A stretch of 64,000 bases of DNA from Talaromyces rugulosus (lineage: Eukaryota; Ascomycota; Eurotiomycetes; Eurotiales; Trichocomaceae). The stretch covers positions 4,526,001-4,590,000 of the forward strand of contig NC_049566.1 in NCBI RefSeq assembly GCF_013368755.1, in the 5' to 3' direction. Below, piece after piece: positions 43,893 through 56,400 of the stretch. A program made the position numbers and the translations under genes. Every line of letters starts with the position of its first letter. The first letter of the stretch is position 1. The notes under the pieces were generated by a model. It made no database searches. It was not told the origin of the DNA and worked only from the letters and a program-made list of their open reading frames with translations.

Positions 43893-44618
43893 GATAAATT
43901 CAGTGTAAAGTGCAAAGTGCAAAGTGTAGAGAAACTGAACCGAGGCTTAATGAACTGTACAATCACAAAAATACAGTAGGCTCGTGAACGCATTTTATAC
44001 TCTGCAACAGTCGTGGCCCCTTTCCGCATCGGGAAATCTTGCTCCAGGCAGCCAGTTGGTGCCTGAAAACGTGGCGGATTCCGCCCAATCAGCGCGCCGC
44101 TGGGGCGCCTCGTTTAGGGCTTTTGCAGGCTGCAGCTCGACTAGTATTGCTTACTACTATATTAATATTGGGTCTGGATCCATTTAATAGTAATTGAGTT
44201 TCGGGTGTTATGAGGGAGACTGTACATACTATATGTAGTACTGTCATTACTACTAAGTACTGACAAGAAAAATTTGTTACTCTATACGTCGGTTGGTGCA
44301 ATGGTGCGTTATGAGTGCGAGGATAGCAGTTACTCTAGCTAGACACCTCTGCGCATCAACTACGACGTACTGATTGTGATCAAGTGAAGGTTAAGAATAG
44401 CAACAGCTGCCAGTGAGGCTCCTCTGATAACCAACGCATAATAATGTACGAGATAAGCGCGCTGATAATCCGGTTAGCCCAACCGGGGATCGGCAGCCGG
44501 AATGCACCCTTGTTCACATTGATTCTTCCCAACCACCCCTCAGACTCTTTCTCTCTCTCTCTCCCACAGATACAGAGAGAATATTGTTTATAAGAGCGGT
44601 GCTTCGTAAAAGCACAAC
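43893..44618. promoter_or_regulatory. Divergent promoter between metalloproteinase and peptide transporter
   Basis: About 725 nt shared by genes reading outward. A CCAAT box is at 44085-44089. Three GATA sites close to the transporter are listed separately. Confidence 0.45.
44425..44468. promoter_or_regulatory. Three GATA sites (AreA type) upstream of the peptide transporter
   Basis: HGATAR-type motifs TGATAA (44425-44430), AGATAAG (44451-44457) and TGATAA (44463-44468) lie within 44 bp, 150-195 nt before the start codon. Clustered GATA sites are typical of nitrogen-regulated genes. AreA control fits a peptide transporter, but it is inferred. Confidence 0.5.
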
Positions 44619-46345
44619 ATGCTCGACCAGGAGGAGCCCGCGACTAGCCGCACGCCGCTCCTGAACAGCAGCGACAGCGCGCGACACAATAATGTATACA
44701 CGGAAAACGGAGACTCCGGAACCGAACAGCAACCTCTGCATGGCTTGCGCCGCGTCGCCGATTCTCTGCCTCTCAACGTCTGGATCATCGCGACAATCGA
44801 GGCGTGCGAGAGATTCGCCTTTTTCGGCATGGCCGCGCCTCTGCAAAACTACGTCCAGAACCCGCGCGACGACCCTTTGCTGCCGGGCGGAATCGGTTCG
44901 TTGCTATCACATTGTTTATATAAAAAAAAAGGACGCTAACGAAGAAATAGGCCTCGGTCAGGCTAATGCCACCATAGTCAATCTGACCTTCATCATGTGG
45001 TGTTTTGTGACTCCCGTGGCCGGCGCCGTCATTGCTGAGCAGTATCTCGGAAGACTGCGAACAATCACGTATGCGTCTGTGATCTACATCTGTGGACTGA
45101 GTATCTTGGTCCTCTCCTCTCTGCCACTGGTGCACGATCGAGGACTGTCATTCTCCGGAATGCTCCTGTCCTTGTTCTTGATAGGAATCGGCACTGGTGG
45201 TATCAAGACAAACGTAAACTCGCTGATCGCCGAGCAATATACCGGCCCCAAAGAAGTCGTGCGCGTCTTGAAATCGGGAGAGAAAGTCGTGGTCGACAAG
45301 GACCTGACCCTTCAAAGGTACTTTTACTTTGATTTTTGCTTCTAAATATTGAACTTCAGCTAACATGATGATGGATAGGATCTTTACGACTTTTTTCATA
45401 TACATCAACATAGGCTCTGTTACATCCATGGTTACTACGCCGGTCGAAAAGTACTATGGATTTACTGCAGCTTTTTCCCTGCCTCTGGTTGTCTTTTTAA
45501 TTGGACTAGTCATCATCCTGGCAAGTAAAGATCGATATGTGAGTCTCCCACCGGACAAATCGTTGCTCTTCAATGCCGGACGAGTGTTATGGATAGCTCT
45601 CAAAAATCGAGGCAATTTCGACCATGCGCGCCCTTCTTTCCAAGACGAAGAAGACCCAGCTGAAAGGCTGCCCTGGGATGACAAATTCGTCGACGATATC
45701 CACAACACTTTGGTAGCATCCAAGGTCTTTGTATTGTACCCCTTCTTCTGGGCGGCATACGCGCAGTACATGACAAACTTCATCTCGCAAGCTGCAACCA
45801 TGGAGACCCACGGCATTCCCAACGATATAATGACCGTCATAGACCCAGTCGCTGTTCTGATCTTCCTCCCAACTTTGGATCGCCTTATCTTCCCCTTTCT
45901 CCGCAAGATGGGACTTGCTCTCGTTGCAGCCGACCGAGTTAAACTTGGCTTTGTCTTGTGCGGTATCGCTATGCTATACGCGGCCCTTGTCCAGCGCATG
46001 ATCTACCTGTCCCCTCCTTGCTACGATCACCCACGGTCACTAGACTGCTTTGACGGGAAGATGCCAAACGCCATCTCCGTGTTTTGGCAGGCCCCGGCAT
46101 ACGTGTTCATTGCCGCCGCCGAGGCCTTTGCGGCCGTCGCAGGAGTCGAGTATGCCTATGCGGCCGCGCCAAAGTCGATGAAGTCGATTGTCATTGCGTT
46201 GTATATATCGTCTGCCTCGGTCGGCGCTATACTCGCAATGACTGTCTCGCCGCTCACCGTCGATCCGAAATTGCCCTGGATGTATGGGACGCTGGGCATG
46301 GGAGTTTTGCTCGCCGGTGCGGTGCTCTGGATTGTTCCCGTGTAG
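44619..46345 (+). CDS. Proton-coupled oligopeptide transporter, PTR2/POT family
   Basis: Three exons (44619-44895, 44951-45317, 45379-46345) give 536 residues, slightly shorter than the usual ~600. It imports di- and tripeptides with protons across the plasma membrane. The helix-1 motif (ExxER) appears as IEACERFAFFG, and the second family signature is seen as GIGTGGIKTNVNSLIAEQY. Exon 3 adds FIYINIGS and the C-terminal helices with AYVFIAAAEAFAAVAGVEYAY. The predicted fold has about 12 membrane helices and a charged central loop. Upstream GATA sites suggest nitrogen control. Confidence 0.87.
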
Positions 46346-47213
46346 GCTGCATCGAATGATACGTCACGATCTATATCTCTATCACTATATACACACATGT
46401 TGCATTTATCGATGGGGGGAGTCGTCTGACCGGAAAAGCGACCGCTCGACCAACTTGCTCTAGACTTGACGAATTGCGTTGGATATATGCTGGGGAATTT
46501 TCATGTCATTCTCATGTATTCAATAATATTTATTTAGCGAAATATATATATATAAAAGAATACATTTATAATTAGTATAGTGTAAGGACAAGTTCGGCCG
46601 AAGCGGCCAGAGTAAGCCGGAGATACCGTGATTTACCGGTGCGATGGCCGAATTTCCTGAAACGGAAATTTTTACGATGAACGATCGTGAGACTTTTACT
46701 CTAATTTCGATTTCCTCGTAGGCCATGGCAGTGAAATTGTATTGTATATCAACTAATAATATTAAATGTTGTGCGGGGTGGGCCACGAATTATACCGTAG
46801 CCTCGAGAAGATAATTTCCTTTTCGGGTAAAGTTTTCGAGACCGCAATCTCCTATGAACTTGAGTAACTTTACTTATTTGACCGCGATTTGGACAGATAA
46901 CAAGCTTACTCCAAAATGTCATCATCTACGCAATTCCGAATCGACTATGACATACGAGACCAATTCAGCACAGACTTCCACTATTGTATCGGGGAATGCC
47001 ATTCGCCGGCGGAGCGGACGGTCGGACGGTCCATGCGATTGAAGCATTTTTCTCTGCTTCAACAGTCGTCGCCAAGAATTTGAACCTGCAGATTAACAGT
47101 GTCTACATGTATATAATGTCTCCTCTCCCCATCCGTAATCCATGCACTTTACATATGTACTTCTCCCTTGAAACCAATTTGACATATCCCTATATCGACC
47201 CTCCATCAGCAAT
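46346..47213. other. Intergenic, AT-rich
   Basis: No gene is supported. A TTCGGCCGAA palindrome lies at 46593-46602 in a GC-richer patch within AT-rich DNA. The last few hundred bases are the promoter of the oxidoreductase. Confidence 0.45.
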
Positions 47214-48329
47214 ATGCCTCCCAACCAAGCCGCGTGGATCACGCAGAAAAACGGCACGCCGATGGTCGTCAAGTCCGCACCCTACCTAACACCCAAGGCG
47301 AATGAAATCGTCATCAAAAATGCCGCTGTGGCCATCAACCCGATGGACTGGATGCTCCAGCTCATGGGCAATTTGGCATTCGGCTGGATCACATACCCGG
47401 CCATTTTCGGCGCTGACATGACGGGCGAAGTCACTGAAGTGGGCAGCGAAGTTACTCGATTCGCCGTCGGGGATCGCGTGCTGGCTGTGTCTACCGGTCT
47501 TGATCCAGACAGAAACAACTCTGCAGAGGGTGCTTTTCAGAACTATTCGATTGCCGTGGAGAACCTTGCATCGAAAATCCCCGCCGATTTGTCTTATGAA
47601 CACGCCGCCGTTCTTCCATTGGGACTGGCCACGGCCGCATCCGGTCTGTTCTTGGAGGACTATATGAACCTACGCTGGCCCACGATTCCTTCAAAGGGGC
47701 CAACAGGAAAAGCAGTCCTAATCTGGGGCGCCTCTACCAGCGTGGGAAGTAATGCCGTGCAGCTGGCGACGGCTGCAGGCTACGAAGTGTTTTCGACCTC
47801 GTCTCCGCGGAATTTTGAGTATGTGAGGAAGCTCGGAGCCAGCCAGGTGTTTGACTACAACTCCAAAACAGTCGTCAAGGATATAATTGATGCCTTGAAA
47901 AACAAGGATATGGCCGGTGCCATGGCCATTGGAGAAAATTCTGTTGGACACTGCATCGATATCCTGAGTAAGGCCAAGGGCAACAAATTCGTAACCGAGA
48001 TTGGGGGAGCAAATCTCCCCAAAGAAGGAAATGTAGGTATTTTGACCATCGTACGCCTTATGTTTGACATGTTATCGACGAATCTGTCGGTGCGCTATAA
48101 GAAGATGAGGACCGGGGTGAGCGGCAAGTTTGTATGGGGCAGCGACCTGAAGAAGACGGATCTGGGGAACGCCATATTTGGAGAGTTTCTTCCCAAGGCC
48201 CTGGCTGAAAAGAAATATCTTGCTGCGCCAGAGCCTGAAATCGTTGGTCACGGCCTGGAGGATGTGCAACAAGCGTTGGACCTGCAGAGAAGGGGGGTGT
48301 CTGCGAAGAAGCTGGTTGTGAAGTTGTGA
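47214..48329 (+). CDS. CipB/ToxD-like medium-chain oxidoreductase (zinc-less enoyl-reductase type)
   Basis: A single exon of 371 residues. It has the MDR fold: an N-terminal GroES-like domain with NPMDWMLQ and GADMTGEVTEVG, and a nucleotide-binding motif at about 180 in VLIWGASTSVGSNAVQLA. The zinc ligands of true alcohol dehydrogenases are missing, so it belongs to the NADPH-dependent quinone/enoyl reductase-like branch that includes Aspergillus CipB and the trans-acting reductases of secondary metabolism. No synthase gene is near, so a detoxifying or general reductase role is more likely. Its substrate is unknown. Confidence 0.85.
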   Translation: MPPNQAAWITQKNGTPMVVKSAPYLTPKANEIVIKNAAVAINPMDWMLQLMGNLAFGWITYPAIFGADMTGEVTEVGSEVTRFAVGDRVLAVSTGLDPDRNNSAEGAFQNYSIAVENLASKIPADLSYEHAAVLPLGLATAASGLFLEDYMNLRWPTIPSKGPTGKAVLIWGASTSVGSNAVQLATAAGYEVFSTSSPRNFEYVRKLGASQVFDYNSKTVVKDIIDALKNKDMAGAMAIGENSVGHCIDILSKAKGNKFVTEIGGANLPKEGNVGILTIVRLMFDMLSTNLSVRYKKMRTGVSGKFVWGSDLKKTDLGNAIFGEFLPKALAEKKYLAAPEPEIVGHGLEDVQQALDLQRRGVSAKKLVVKL

Positions 48330-48593
48330 TGGATTTGTTATCCAGCAAGTACTGAATTTGTTCATGGTTTATATTTTGTAATCTAGATACCAGTAATATC
48401 AGCAATTGATGCATTTTCTACAGAATTGAACATGTATGCAGAAAAACATACTATACTGCATTAGGCATATGGGGCACAGCGGGGTTCTCCGCGTCTGCCT
48501 TGTTTGTTTTGTTTTGTTATCTCTTCACGTTTGCAGTCTGTCTTTACATACACCAAGACAGCAACATCACCTGCGCTGATACGTGAGCCCAGG

Positions 48594-49151
48594 ATGGCAG
48601 ACTTCATCTTCGACCCCGCCGTCATCTCACCTGAGACCAAGGCGCTCTACCCGGAGGGGTACACGATGCGCCCGCTTGCCCGCGACGACTACCACCGTGG
48701 CTTCTTGAACTGCCTCCAAGACCTCACCTGGACTGGCGAAACCACAGAAGAGCAGTTTAACGAGCGGTTCGACTGGCAAAAGACCCATGGCAAGGGCTGG
48801 TATTACTGCGTTGTCATTGTCGATGCCACGGACCGCATTGTCGGCACAGGGACGGTGGTGGTTGAGAAGAAATTGTTTGTTCTCCTCTTCTTTCATCTGC
48901 ATCGTAGCTAATTGGATTGTAGTATTCAGGGTCTCGCGTCCCTCGGCCATATCGAAGACATCTGCATCGCAAAAGACCACCAGGGAAAACACTTTGGCCA
49001 GAAACTGATCAACACACTAGACGCCATCGCAGCGGCCGTGGGATGCCACCAAACGGTTCTCAACTGCTCGCCACGAAACGAGGCCTTCTATGCCAAGTGT
49101 GGATATGAGAAAGCGGGCACGGAAATGTCGCATGCACTTGTACTCCAATGA
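48594..49151 (+). CDS. GNA1: Glucosamine-6-phosphate N-acetyltransferase (GNAT)
   Basis: Two exons (48594-48874 and 48923-49151; 48-nt intron) give 169 residues. The enzyme acetylates glucosamine-6-phosphate with acetyl-CoA, a step toward UDP-GlcNAc for chitin and glycans. Visible family features are GYTMRPLARDDYHRGFL at the N-terminus, GTGTVVVEKKF read across the intron, GHIEDI, the acetyl-CoA loop QGKHFGQKLI, and the C-terminal NEAFYAKCGYEKAG. Length matches yeast and Aspergillus homologs. A typical fungus has one essential copy, but this one is somewhat diverged at the substrate end, so a paralog cannot be excluded. Confidence 0.85.
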
Positions 49152-49662
49152 AGAATTTAAGCACGAGCATGGGCGAGTTGGAGAATATGAGGCGTCAAAT
49201 GGAAAAACGATAGACTTCAAGACGGGGGATCTCTGCTTTTGTTTTTTCATTTACCGTTTATACCCAAACAATGCCATGGATATTTCAATGTTATTTTGTT
49301 CAATCAATTCCCAGATCTCGGTCGTTTATACAGAAGCCGAATATGCGGGGAAGCTCGAAAGCCCGCGATCCGCTTTAGCCGGGCTGTAAAGCAACCTATG
49401 ACACATATTACGGAGGATTGAGCTGCAGCTAAGAAATACGACCCCTGCGCCTTGTCAAAACCACTCTAGAGAGCTTGGAAGTCGACGCTTTCGGCAGTTC
49501 TCATCTGAAGCCGATCCGACAGTCAGCGCCAGGATCCCCACTTCGGCGAGGATGGCGTTATTACTGTCTCCGCAATAATTTCGAAGCTGGAACAACAGTA
49601 GAGCTTGTCATAAAACTTCACTTTTATTTAGACGTCTCACCCTCTTCTCACATGCCACTGAG
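49152..49662. other. Intergenic between GNA1 and the MFS transporter
   Basis: About 510 nt without a supported gene or clear motif; it is the 3' flank of GNA1 and the transporter promoter. Confidence 0.45.
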
Positions 49663-51111
49663 ATGACCGGAAAAATAGAGATGAGCCCTAATTTCAAATA
49701 CCCGGAACACAATAACAACAACTCGGTCGCCGTGGAAGATGTTGCCAACAATGAAAAGGCGCTGGTTAGCAACAGCAGCCTCGAGAAATGGCTGACAGTT
49801 GTGGCCGGTTTCTGTGTCTTTGTTAACTCTTGGTAATCTCTCATTCGTTTCGCGTGAGCTATTCACATCTGACATGAGCAAAGGGGCCTTCTGAGTACAT
49901 ATGGCGCTTTTCAAGAGTACTACCAGACTGTCTTGCTACCAACAGTCTCGCCCTCGGCTATTTCATGGGTGGGCAGCGCGCAGGCAACTTTTATCGTCTT
50001 GCTCGGTGTCTTCACTGGTCCTATGGTGGATGCAGGCTATGTGCGGCCGCTGATGATCGTTGGCTGCTTTCTCACGGTCCTTGGTATGATGATGACCAGC
50101 TTGGCGACTAGCTATTACCAGGTATGTCTTCTTCGATTTGCTTTGTGAGCTCATGCTAATGGGGAATGATAGATCCTCCTTGCCCAAGGCTTTTGCGTAG
50201 GGATTGGAGGCGGTATAGCATATATACCTTCGCTTGCTGTGATATCGTCTAATTTCAACGCGAACAAGCGACCGATTGCTATCGGTCTTGCATCAATTGG
50301 CTCTAGCATCGGAAGTGTCATCTATCCAATTTTATTTCGTCGTCTACAGCCCAAGATTGGGTTTCCATGGACCGTTCGCATCATCGCATTCATCACGCTG
50401 ATTCTAGCGCTGCTGATCTGCATCATTCTCTGTCGACATCCCGTTCGTGCAGCATCAACCAGACGTAGTCTCATCGACCGTCGAGCATTTATGGAGCCAA
50501 CATTCATGCTTTACTCTGTCAGTCTGACATGCGTGATGCTTGCTTATTATATCCCGATATTCTATGTCCCAACGTATGCTCGAACGTCGCGTTTACACGT
50601 TTCCAAAGACTTGTCTTTCTACATGCTTGCCATAATCAACGGCGCATCAACTTTCGGCCGAACAATACCGTACATGGTATTAAATATTTCGAAAGGGGAG
50701 AATAAAAAGATTATCAAACCAATTTACATCCTCGTCTTTTCCACCGCTGGCTCCGCACTGGCCATATTCACCTGGCTCGCAATTACCAGCACAGCCGGTT
50801 TCATAGTCTGGCTATGCTACTGGGGTTTCCTTACTGGTATTCTCGTCACTGCGCCAACGACTATCATTTCTCACCCAATACTCTGCCCGGATATGCACTA
50901 TATCGGAACTAGACTTGGTATGATGTGGGGGATTAGTTCCTTTGGAGGGCTTGCAGGTACCCCGATTGCAGGGGCTTTGGTAAATCTCGAGACTGGCGAA
51001 TTTTGGAAAGCTCAAGTATTCGGGGGCTGTATGATGGTTGCGGCCGTCTTGTTGCAGGTCTGGCCCACTGTGCAAGTTATCAGGCATGATCGAAGGGTGT
51101 CATCTTCATGA
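49663..51111 (+). CDS. MFS transporter, monocarboxylate-transporter-like
   Basis: Three exons (49663-49832, 49884-50121, 50173-51111) give 448 residues. The first ~45 residues are hydrophilic and Asn-rich, then about 12 membrane helices follow. The motif WGLLSTYGAFQEYYQT, restored across intron 1, is characteristic of fungal MCT-like (SLC16-type) carriers, as are GSAQATFIVLLGVFTGPMVDAG and LAQGFCVGIGGGI, restored at intron 2. It probably moves a monocarboxylate or related small acid across the plasma membrane; the substrate is not predictable. The introns are 51 nt each. Confidence 0.87.
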
Positions 51112-51271
51112 GGTTTAGCATTGTTACTCCCAATAGATACTACCCTGGCTATCAACAAACCAGTTAATAGAGTTAAAGAAAGAATGATTTTATTGCTTCA
51201 AATGCATGTCCACTTTCGGCAATTCAATCTGTCACCATATGATGACCTATCCAACTATATGAAGGTATAGA

Positions 51272-52841
51272 CTAAATAGCAAACTCGAATGCATACGCCG
51301 TCGTCGTATCTGTCTGATAGACCGGGAAAGTAACTGTATCATCCGAGTACGCATGATCGTACCAGCCCAAATCAGTCGGGGCGTCCACCTCGCCATAATG
51401 CGCATCGTCGCTATTCACTGGAAACCCCCAAGTGTGCACATTCAGAGTGCCACTGGTTGCCAGCCCCAAGGACGAAAGACCGTTCAACTGCAACTCCCAC
51501 GTGCCCTCGGTTATGCGCACGCCAACAAGAACACGAGCGTATCCATCATCGCCAACAGTCGCGTAGGCATCCAGCTTGAGGTCTGTCGATGGAACCGTGC
51601 CAACGCGGTAGCCCGTCATGTTCTGATAATAGTATTTATATACCTGATAATCACCATTTGGGAAATATCCAGTCCCAGTGGCAGAGTACTCGCTGGTGTC
51701 CGCGTTGGGCTTCGACAGCAAAGACGACATGAAATCATGTAGCTGGTAACCACTGAGCCAGTTCCCGCGTAGTCCGTAGGCATCGATTCGCTCGAGCTGT
51801 GAGATCCACCATGCTGACCCGGAGGGGACTTGTTCATCGAAGACAGCATACTCGTTGATATTGATCGTTTTCTGGGGCAAGTCGTACGTGGACAGCCAAT
51901 ATGCGAGACCTGCATGTGAAGATAGAAGATCCCCAGAACCACCTTCCATGTGCCATGCGTACTGATCGGGAATGCTGTCATTGCTGGCTACAAACGATGC
52001 CCATGCTTCCCACCACGTGTTGCTAGAAAGGGGCTCGCCGGCAGATGCTGGACCAGAGAGGAGAACATCTGAACCGAATTCATCTCTAATTCAATATCCT
52101 ATTAGCTTCTATTTCAAAGTAACCCCCCCCCTTAAAATTAGAACTAACCTGAACTTATAGTATGTCCTCCCCCACATCTCCAAGTACTGCGACTGCTCTC
52201 GGTTCCAGAAGGCGCTGCCATCGGGTTCGTTCCAGATATCAACAATCAAAGCATCTGTCATGCTATTGCTCTTCATATCCGAAAATAGCCGGGTCAGGTA
52301 ATCATCCCAGCTGGTCCAGTCCCCATCGTCCCCGGGGTATGATGCAGACGAGTTCTGTGTGCCATCGGCTCCCCATAAATCATGGATTAGGAAAATAAAA
52401 TTCGCACCGTACTCACGGGCAGTTTTGTAATTGGATAAAGCGGAGGCGAATCTGTTCTTAATGGGTATGAGAATATGACCAGACTTGAAACTTGAAGAAA
52501 TGAAGCGTACTTCGTATTCAGTTAGTCCCCAAATCCAGCCGCGACCAGGAGCTGGAATTTGGGCACCGCCAGCTCGTTCGTAGTTGTAGCCAATGTCGGT
52601 GTAGAAAGTAGACTAGTTTTTCAGTTCATTTTCTCCATATACCCAAAAGAGTTTCTTGACGGCATACCGGGATTTGATCCAAAGTGTCAGGAACTCCATA
52701 CAACAGACCTGACGCCAAGTGTTGAGGGTCTCCAGTGTTGTTGGAGAAATTTACTTGAGCAGTCACCGAATCCCTCTTTTGTACCGGGGTTGCCAAGCTG
52801 GCACTCACTACGGCGAGGTGAACAAGAATTGAAGACCGCAT
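51272..52841 (-). CDS. Secreted glycoside hydrolase, GH39-like
   Basis: Four exons on the minus strand (52841-52668, 52612-52511, 52456-52149, 52085-51272) give 465 residues. A signal peptide covers about 1-17, followed by a KR-type site (VQKRD) that could be processed. The catalytic barrel shows VDIWNEPDG (acid/base Glu) and NINEYAVF (candidate nucleophile Glu), in the order used by clan GH-A enzymes. The overall sequence resembles fungal proteins placed near GH39. Intron 2 (54 nt) has no stop and is a multiple of three; I removed it because it has splice signals and would insert residues into a conserved block. The C-terminal ~150 residues form a beta domain. Substrate is unknown. Confidence 0.75.
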
Positions 52842-53493
52842 GGCAGCGAGCTTATATGCTTTTATGCGATAGTCTCGAAATATTAAAACATTGATAATGA
52901 TATTGAATGGTAAATCTATTCGTCGAAAGTTTCCGTCGTCCTGTCTTTATTTATGTTCTTCAAAGAACTTTATTTTCGGCATTTTATGCAAAAATGATGT
53001 GGATCAGGAGTCACATCCCGGTGGAGAGAACTTCCAATCTACATATTCGCCTTTTTTCATGTTGATAAATTGAAACTCCAAATATATGGGAGGTTCTGCG
53101 GGGTGGAAAAAAAGTCATCGAAATGCGGGGGATCAACTCAATCTTCACAGCAACATGTTTCTATTCCATCTAGTCCCGCTACACTTAGGCTAAGCCAAGG
53201 AACTCCAAAATGTGCCTGGCTAGTGAAGAACCTAGAGTTGTTTCTCCGCCGGGATTTTCCTATTCTGGTGTGGAGCATCGGTCGAGTTCTCCCCTTGAAA
53301 TTTTCCTCTTTGGGAATCACGATTGCTTAGCCCTAGCTTCTCAAATATTATAAGCGTGTTTTTTCACCTTGCAGTATTGAAATAAAACTCGTGTATATTA
53401 TTCCATATAAAGATTTAGTATAATAATTTTGCTTTGAGAAATGAATAAATTTCAACTACACACTAAAACTCCACTTCAAACTTGTCCATCTAA
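52842..53493. other. Intergenic between the GH39-like gene and the ankyrin gene
   Basis: About 650 nt with no supported gene. It contains the promoter of the GH39-like gene (minus) and the 3' end of the ankyrin gene. Confidence 0.45.
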
Positions 53494-56400
53494 TTAGTCT
53501 ACGCGAGTAGAGTTTAACCACGCTAACACTTCGTCCATCTCCTTATCTGTGGCGTTTTGTAGCCCTCTGCCACCATCCCAGTTTGTTTTCCACGTGTTTT
53601 GAGCTGCAAGCCTCTTCGCGACTTCATTCGCGTCGAACAGCGTGACAAGTTTTCTCTTTTTGCTTGTTCGTTCCTTGCAAGCCCAATCGCGGCAGACTTC
53701 GTACACGCCTTGACTAGGTAGCTTCTCATCTTTGGCTTCCAAATTCTCCTCGACAAAACTTTCGGGTGACCGACAAACGACGCACTGAGGTCGCGAATGG
53801 TAGTTATATTTATAGCGGTTGGTATCGAGACTTGGTGGATCTTTGGTAACATCGTGAACCCATGCAGTCTCTGCAATCTCCTTTGGCGTAGCGCCAGTTG
53901 CGTTTTCAAGGTGAATTAAATCCGGCCGATACTCGAGGATTAGCCCAAGTGTCTTTGGCACTTGAAACCTAACTGCATCATGAACGACGGAGTTTCCGGC
54001 ACCATTTAGAGCTTCCAAGTGTTTTTGGCCGGTTCCCTGAGCAAAGTCCAAGATCTTTCGAACAATGGCAAGTTTAGCCTTTGGTTCTTCATTGACATGA
54101 TGATACCGCGAAGAAAAATTCCTCAACCACTGGGAATTTATCCATTGTGAGAAAGGAGTTACCGAGCCTGGATGGAGAGAGGAGCGCTCCACAAGCATGG
54201 ATGGAACCAGCAATGGGTCCACAAGGTCGAGCATTTGTTGAAAATTTTCCACATGTTTTAGAGATTCCGGAGTCTTGAAGAACAAAAGATGTAGCAGATT
54301 GCGGCCATGTTGGTCTCGAGTAGTTTGATCGGCGCCCGCTTGAATCAGAATTTTTGCAAATTCAACGCGATGTAAATAGAACGCGAGTGCTAATGGGGTG
54401 TATCCCTGCACAGATTTCACAGATATGCAGTGAGGCATTTGCCCTACTAGGTATCTGACCAGTCGTATGGATTCATCCGTTGGATTGGACATGATAGCGC
54501 AATGAAGGACGAGATCACCTGTAAGAAATCAGTCGTCAATATAACAGAAATGCTCAAGATCAAGAGTAACATACGCCTCGAGGTAAACCAGTTTGTGATG
54601 GAATGTACAACACCACCCGCTGTCTGCGCCAACTTCTCCACTCGTTTTTCATGTTTGTTAGTTTGAACAAACTCTTCATAATGTCGACCAGGAGCAGTCC
54701 CAAGGAACCATTCAACTGTTTCGAGATTCCCCTGATATGCAGCCAACAGAAGAGGTGGGTGTCTGTCTTGTGGTTGGGTAATAACAACGCCTCTGCTCTC
54801 TGCCGCCCAGTCTGCACGTTTCTCGCCATGTACAGATAGACCTTGGTAGTAAATTGGTTTCTCTTTGGCAACAACACCACTTCTCTCCACCAACTTGTCG
54901 AGAGGGATACCTGTCCCAACACGCCTGATGAGCTCTTTCAAACAGTCAAGACGGCTAAGTCTCATGGCCATCAGAAATGTTTTCTCCGGAATAGAATATA
55001 TGGAATGATCGGTATCATGAGAGGAGTTGGCGGATAGTTGCTTGCCAAGTTCTAGAAGAAATTTGAGAAGTTTTGGATCATCTTTGCAGATAGCATACTC
55101 GACAACACCTTGGGGATGCTCCCCTTGAAGTTTTTCCTTCTCGATGAATGCGTGCGCCGGGCATGTTTGATTTAAAATATTCAGTGGTGGGACCTTGCTT
55201 TCAACTTGAGTCTTTATTTCGCCGACATTTTCAATCGTAAACCGGTCGTCAATTATATGACGTCTAACCCGAATTTCATTCGAGCTGTCATCTCCACCTG
55301 AGTCCGAATCCGAATCGTAATCGGACCCGGTATCAAGAGTAAACCTTTCCTCGGTTTCTTCTTCCTTGGGTTTGTATTGTGCTTTGGATATGGACATAAT
55401 TGACCCTGCAAGACCAATATGTCCTCGCAGGATTGCGATGTTGAATGGAGAGAGGTCGTCTCTGTCTGTGACGCAAATTTCAAGAGGAAAGAACTGCTTT
55501 TCTGGCCCCCACATATCGAGTGTCATCGATTTTATGGTATTAAGATCTCCATTCCAGGCTGCCTCAAACCTATCAATCATTAGCGTCAATAATAGTCAAA
55601 TGACACTCCTTAAACTGTCTCCCGAAAAGGGTCACATACAATTGAACGTATCCATCTTTTTTCGTTTCCGTTAGATCTGGGGTTTTAAACGTAAAACTGA
55701 CTTTGAAAGGTTGGGGCTTGGTCGGTTGATGATTGTAAGAAGTTGGTATTTGAGGAAGTTTGATTTTCTGTGGGTATAACTCCACAAACTTCTTGGCACC
55801 CTTTTCCATTAACATTGTCTCGAGGGTCTGATATTCATCAGCCAGATCATTCACCACATCCATTTTTTCCTGCAGGCCTTTTCGGCTTTCTGCGGCTTTC
55901 AGCTGCCGTTCAAAATCTTCTTTCGTGGCCTTGTCTTTGGCTCGTTCTGCTCTCAAAGATCTCGACCCAGTCCACATCTGATATGTACCCTCGGAAAATT
56001 CTTTCAAATACGTGCTATCTTCCGGATGTAAGGAGATGGGTGGGTTTCTTTCAACCGTTTCCCCTTTGTATCGGCGTAAATGTGTTAACCTCTCCTGGAC
56101 GCAATCCAACAGTGTCGTGCCGTTTCCATTCCAATGATCATAGATTAGAGAGGAGTATCCAGCTGTACTAAGGGTGTTGACATCTACCCCGGAGGCCAAT
56201 AGTTCAATAGCGACACTCGGTTGTTGAGTCTGAGCGGCGACTATAATGGGCTGCTCAACATTGGTTGAGAAATTGTTCTGGTTGCTTTCTGGCGACCTAT
56301 TCAGAACATTTGGCGCCGTTATCTTAGCTTGTTTGATATAATCTTCGTATCTGATCTCCGGTTTGGCACCCGCTTCCAGAAGTTTGAGAGCACCAACAAC

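Noticed and set aside
47214..48329. Oxidoreductase as a trans-acting enoyl reductase of a polyketide cluster
   Set aside because: No polyketide synthase gene lies within the window; CipB-like general reductase is simpler.
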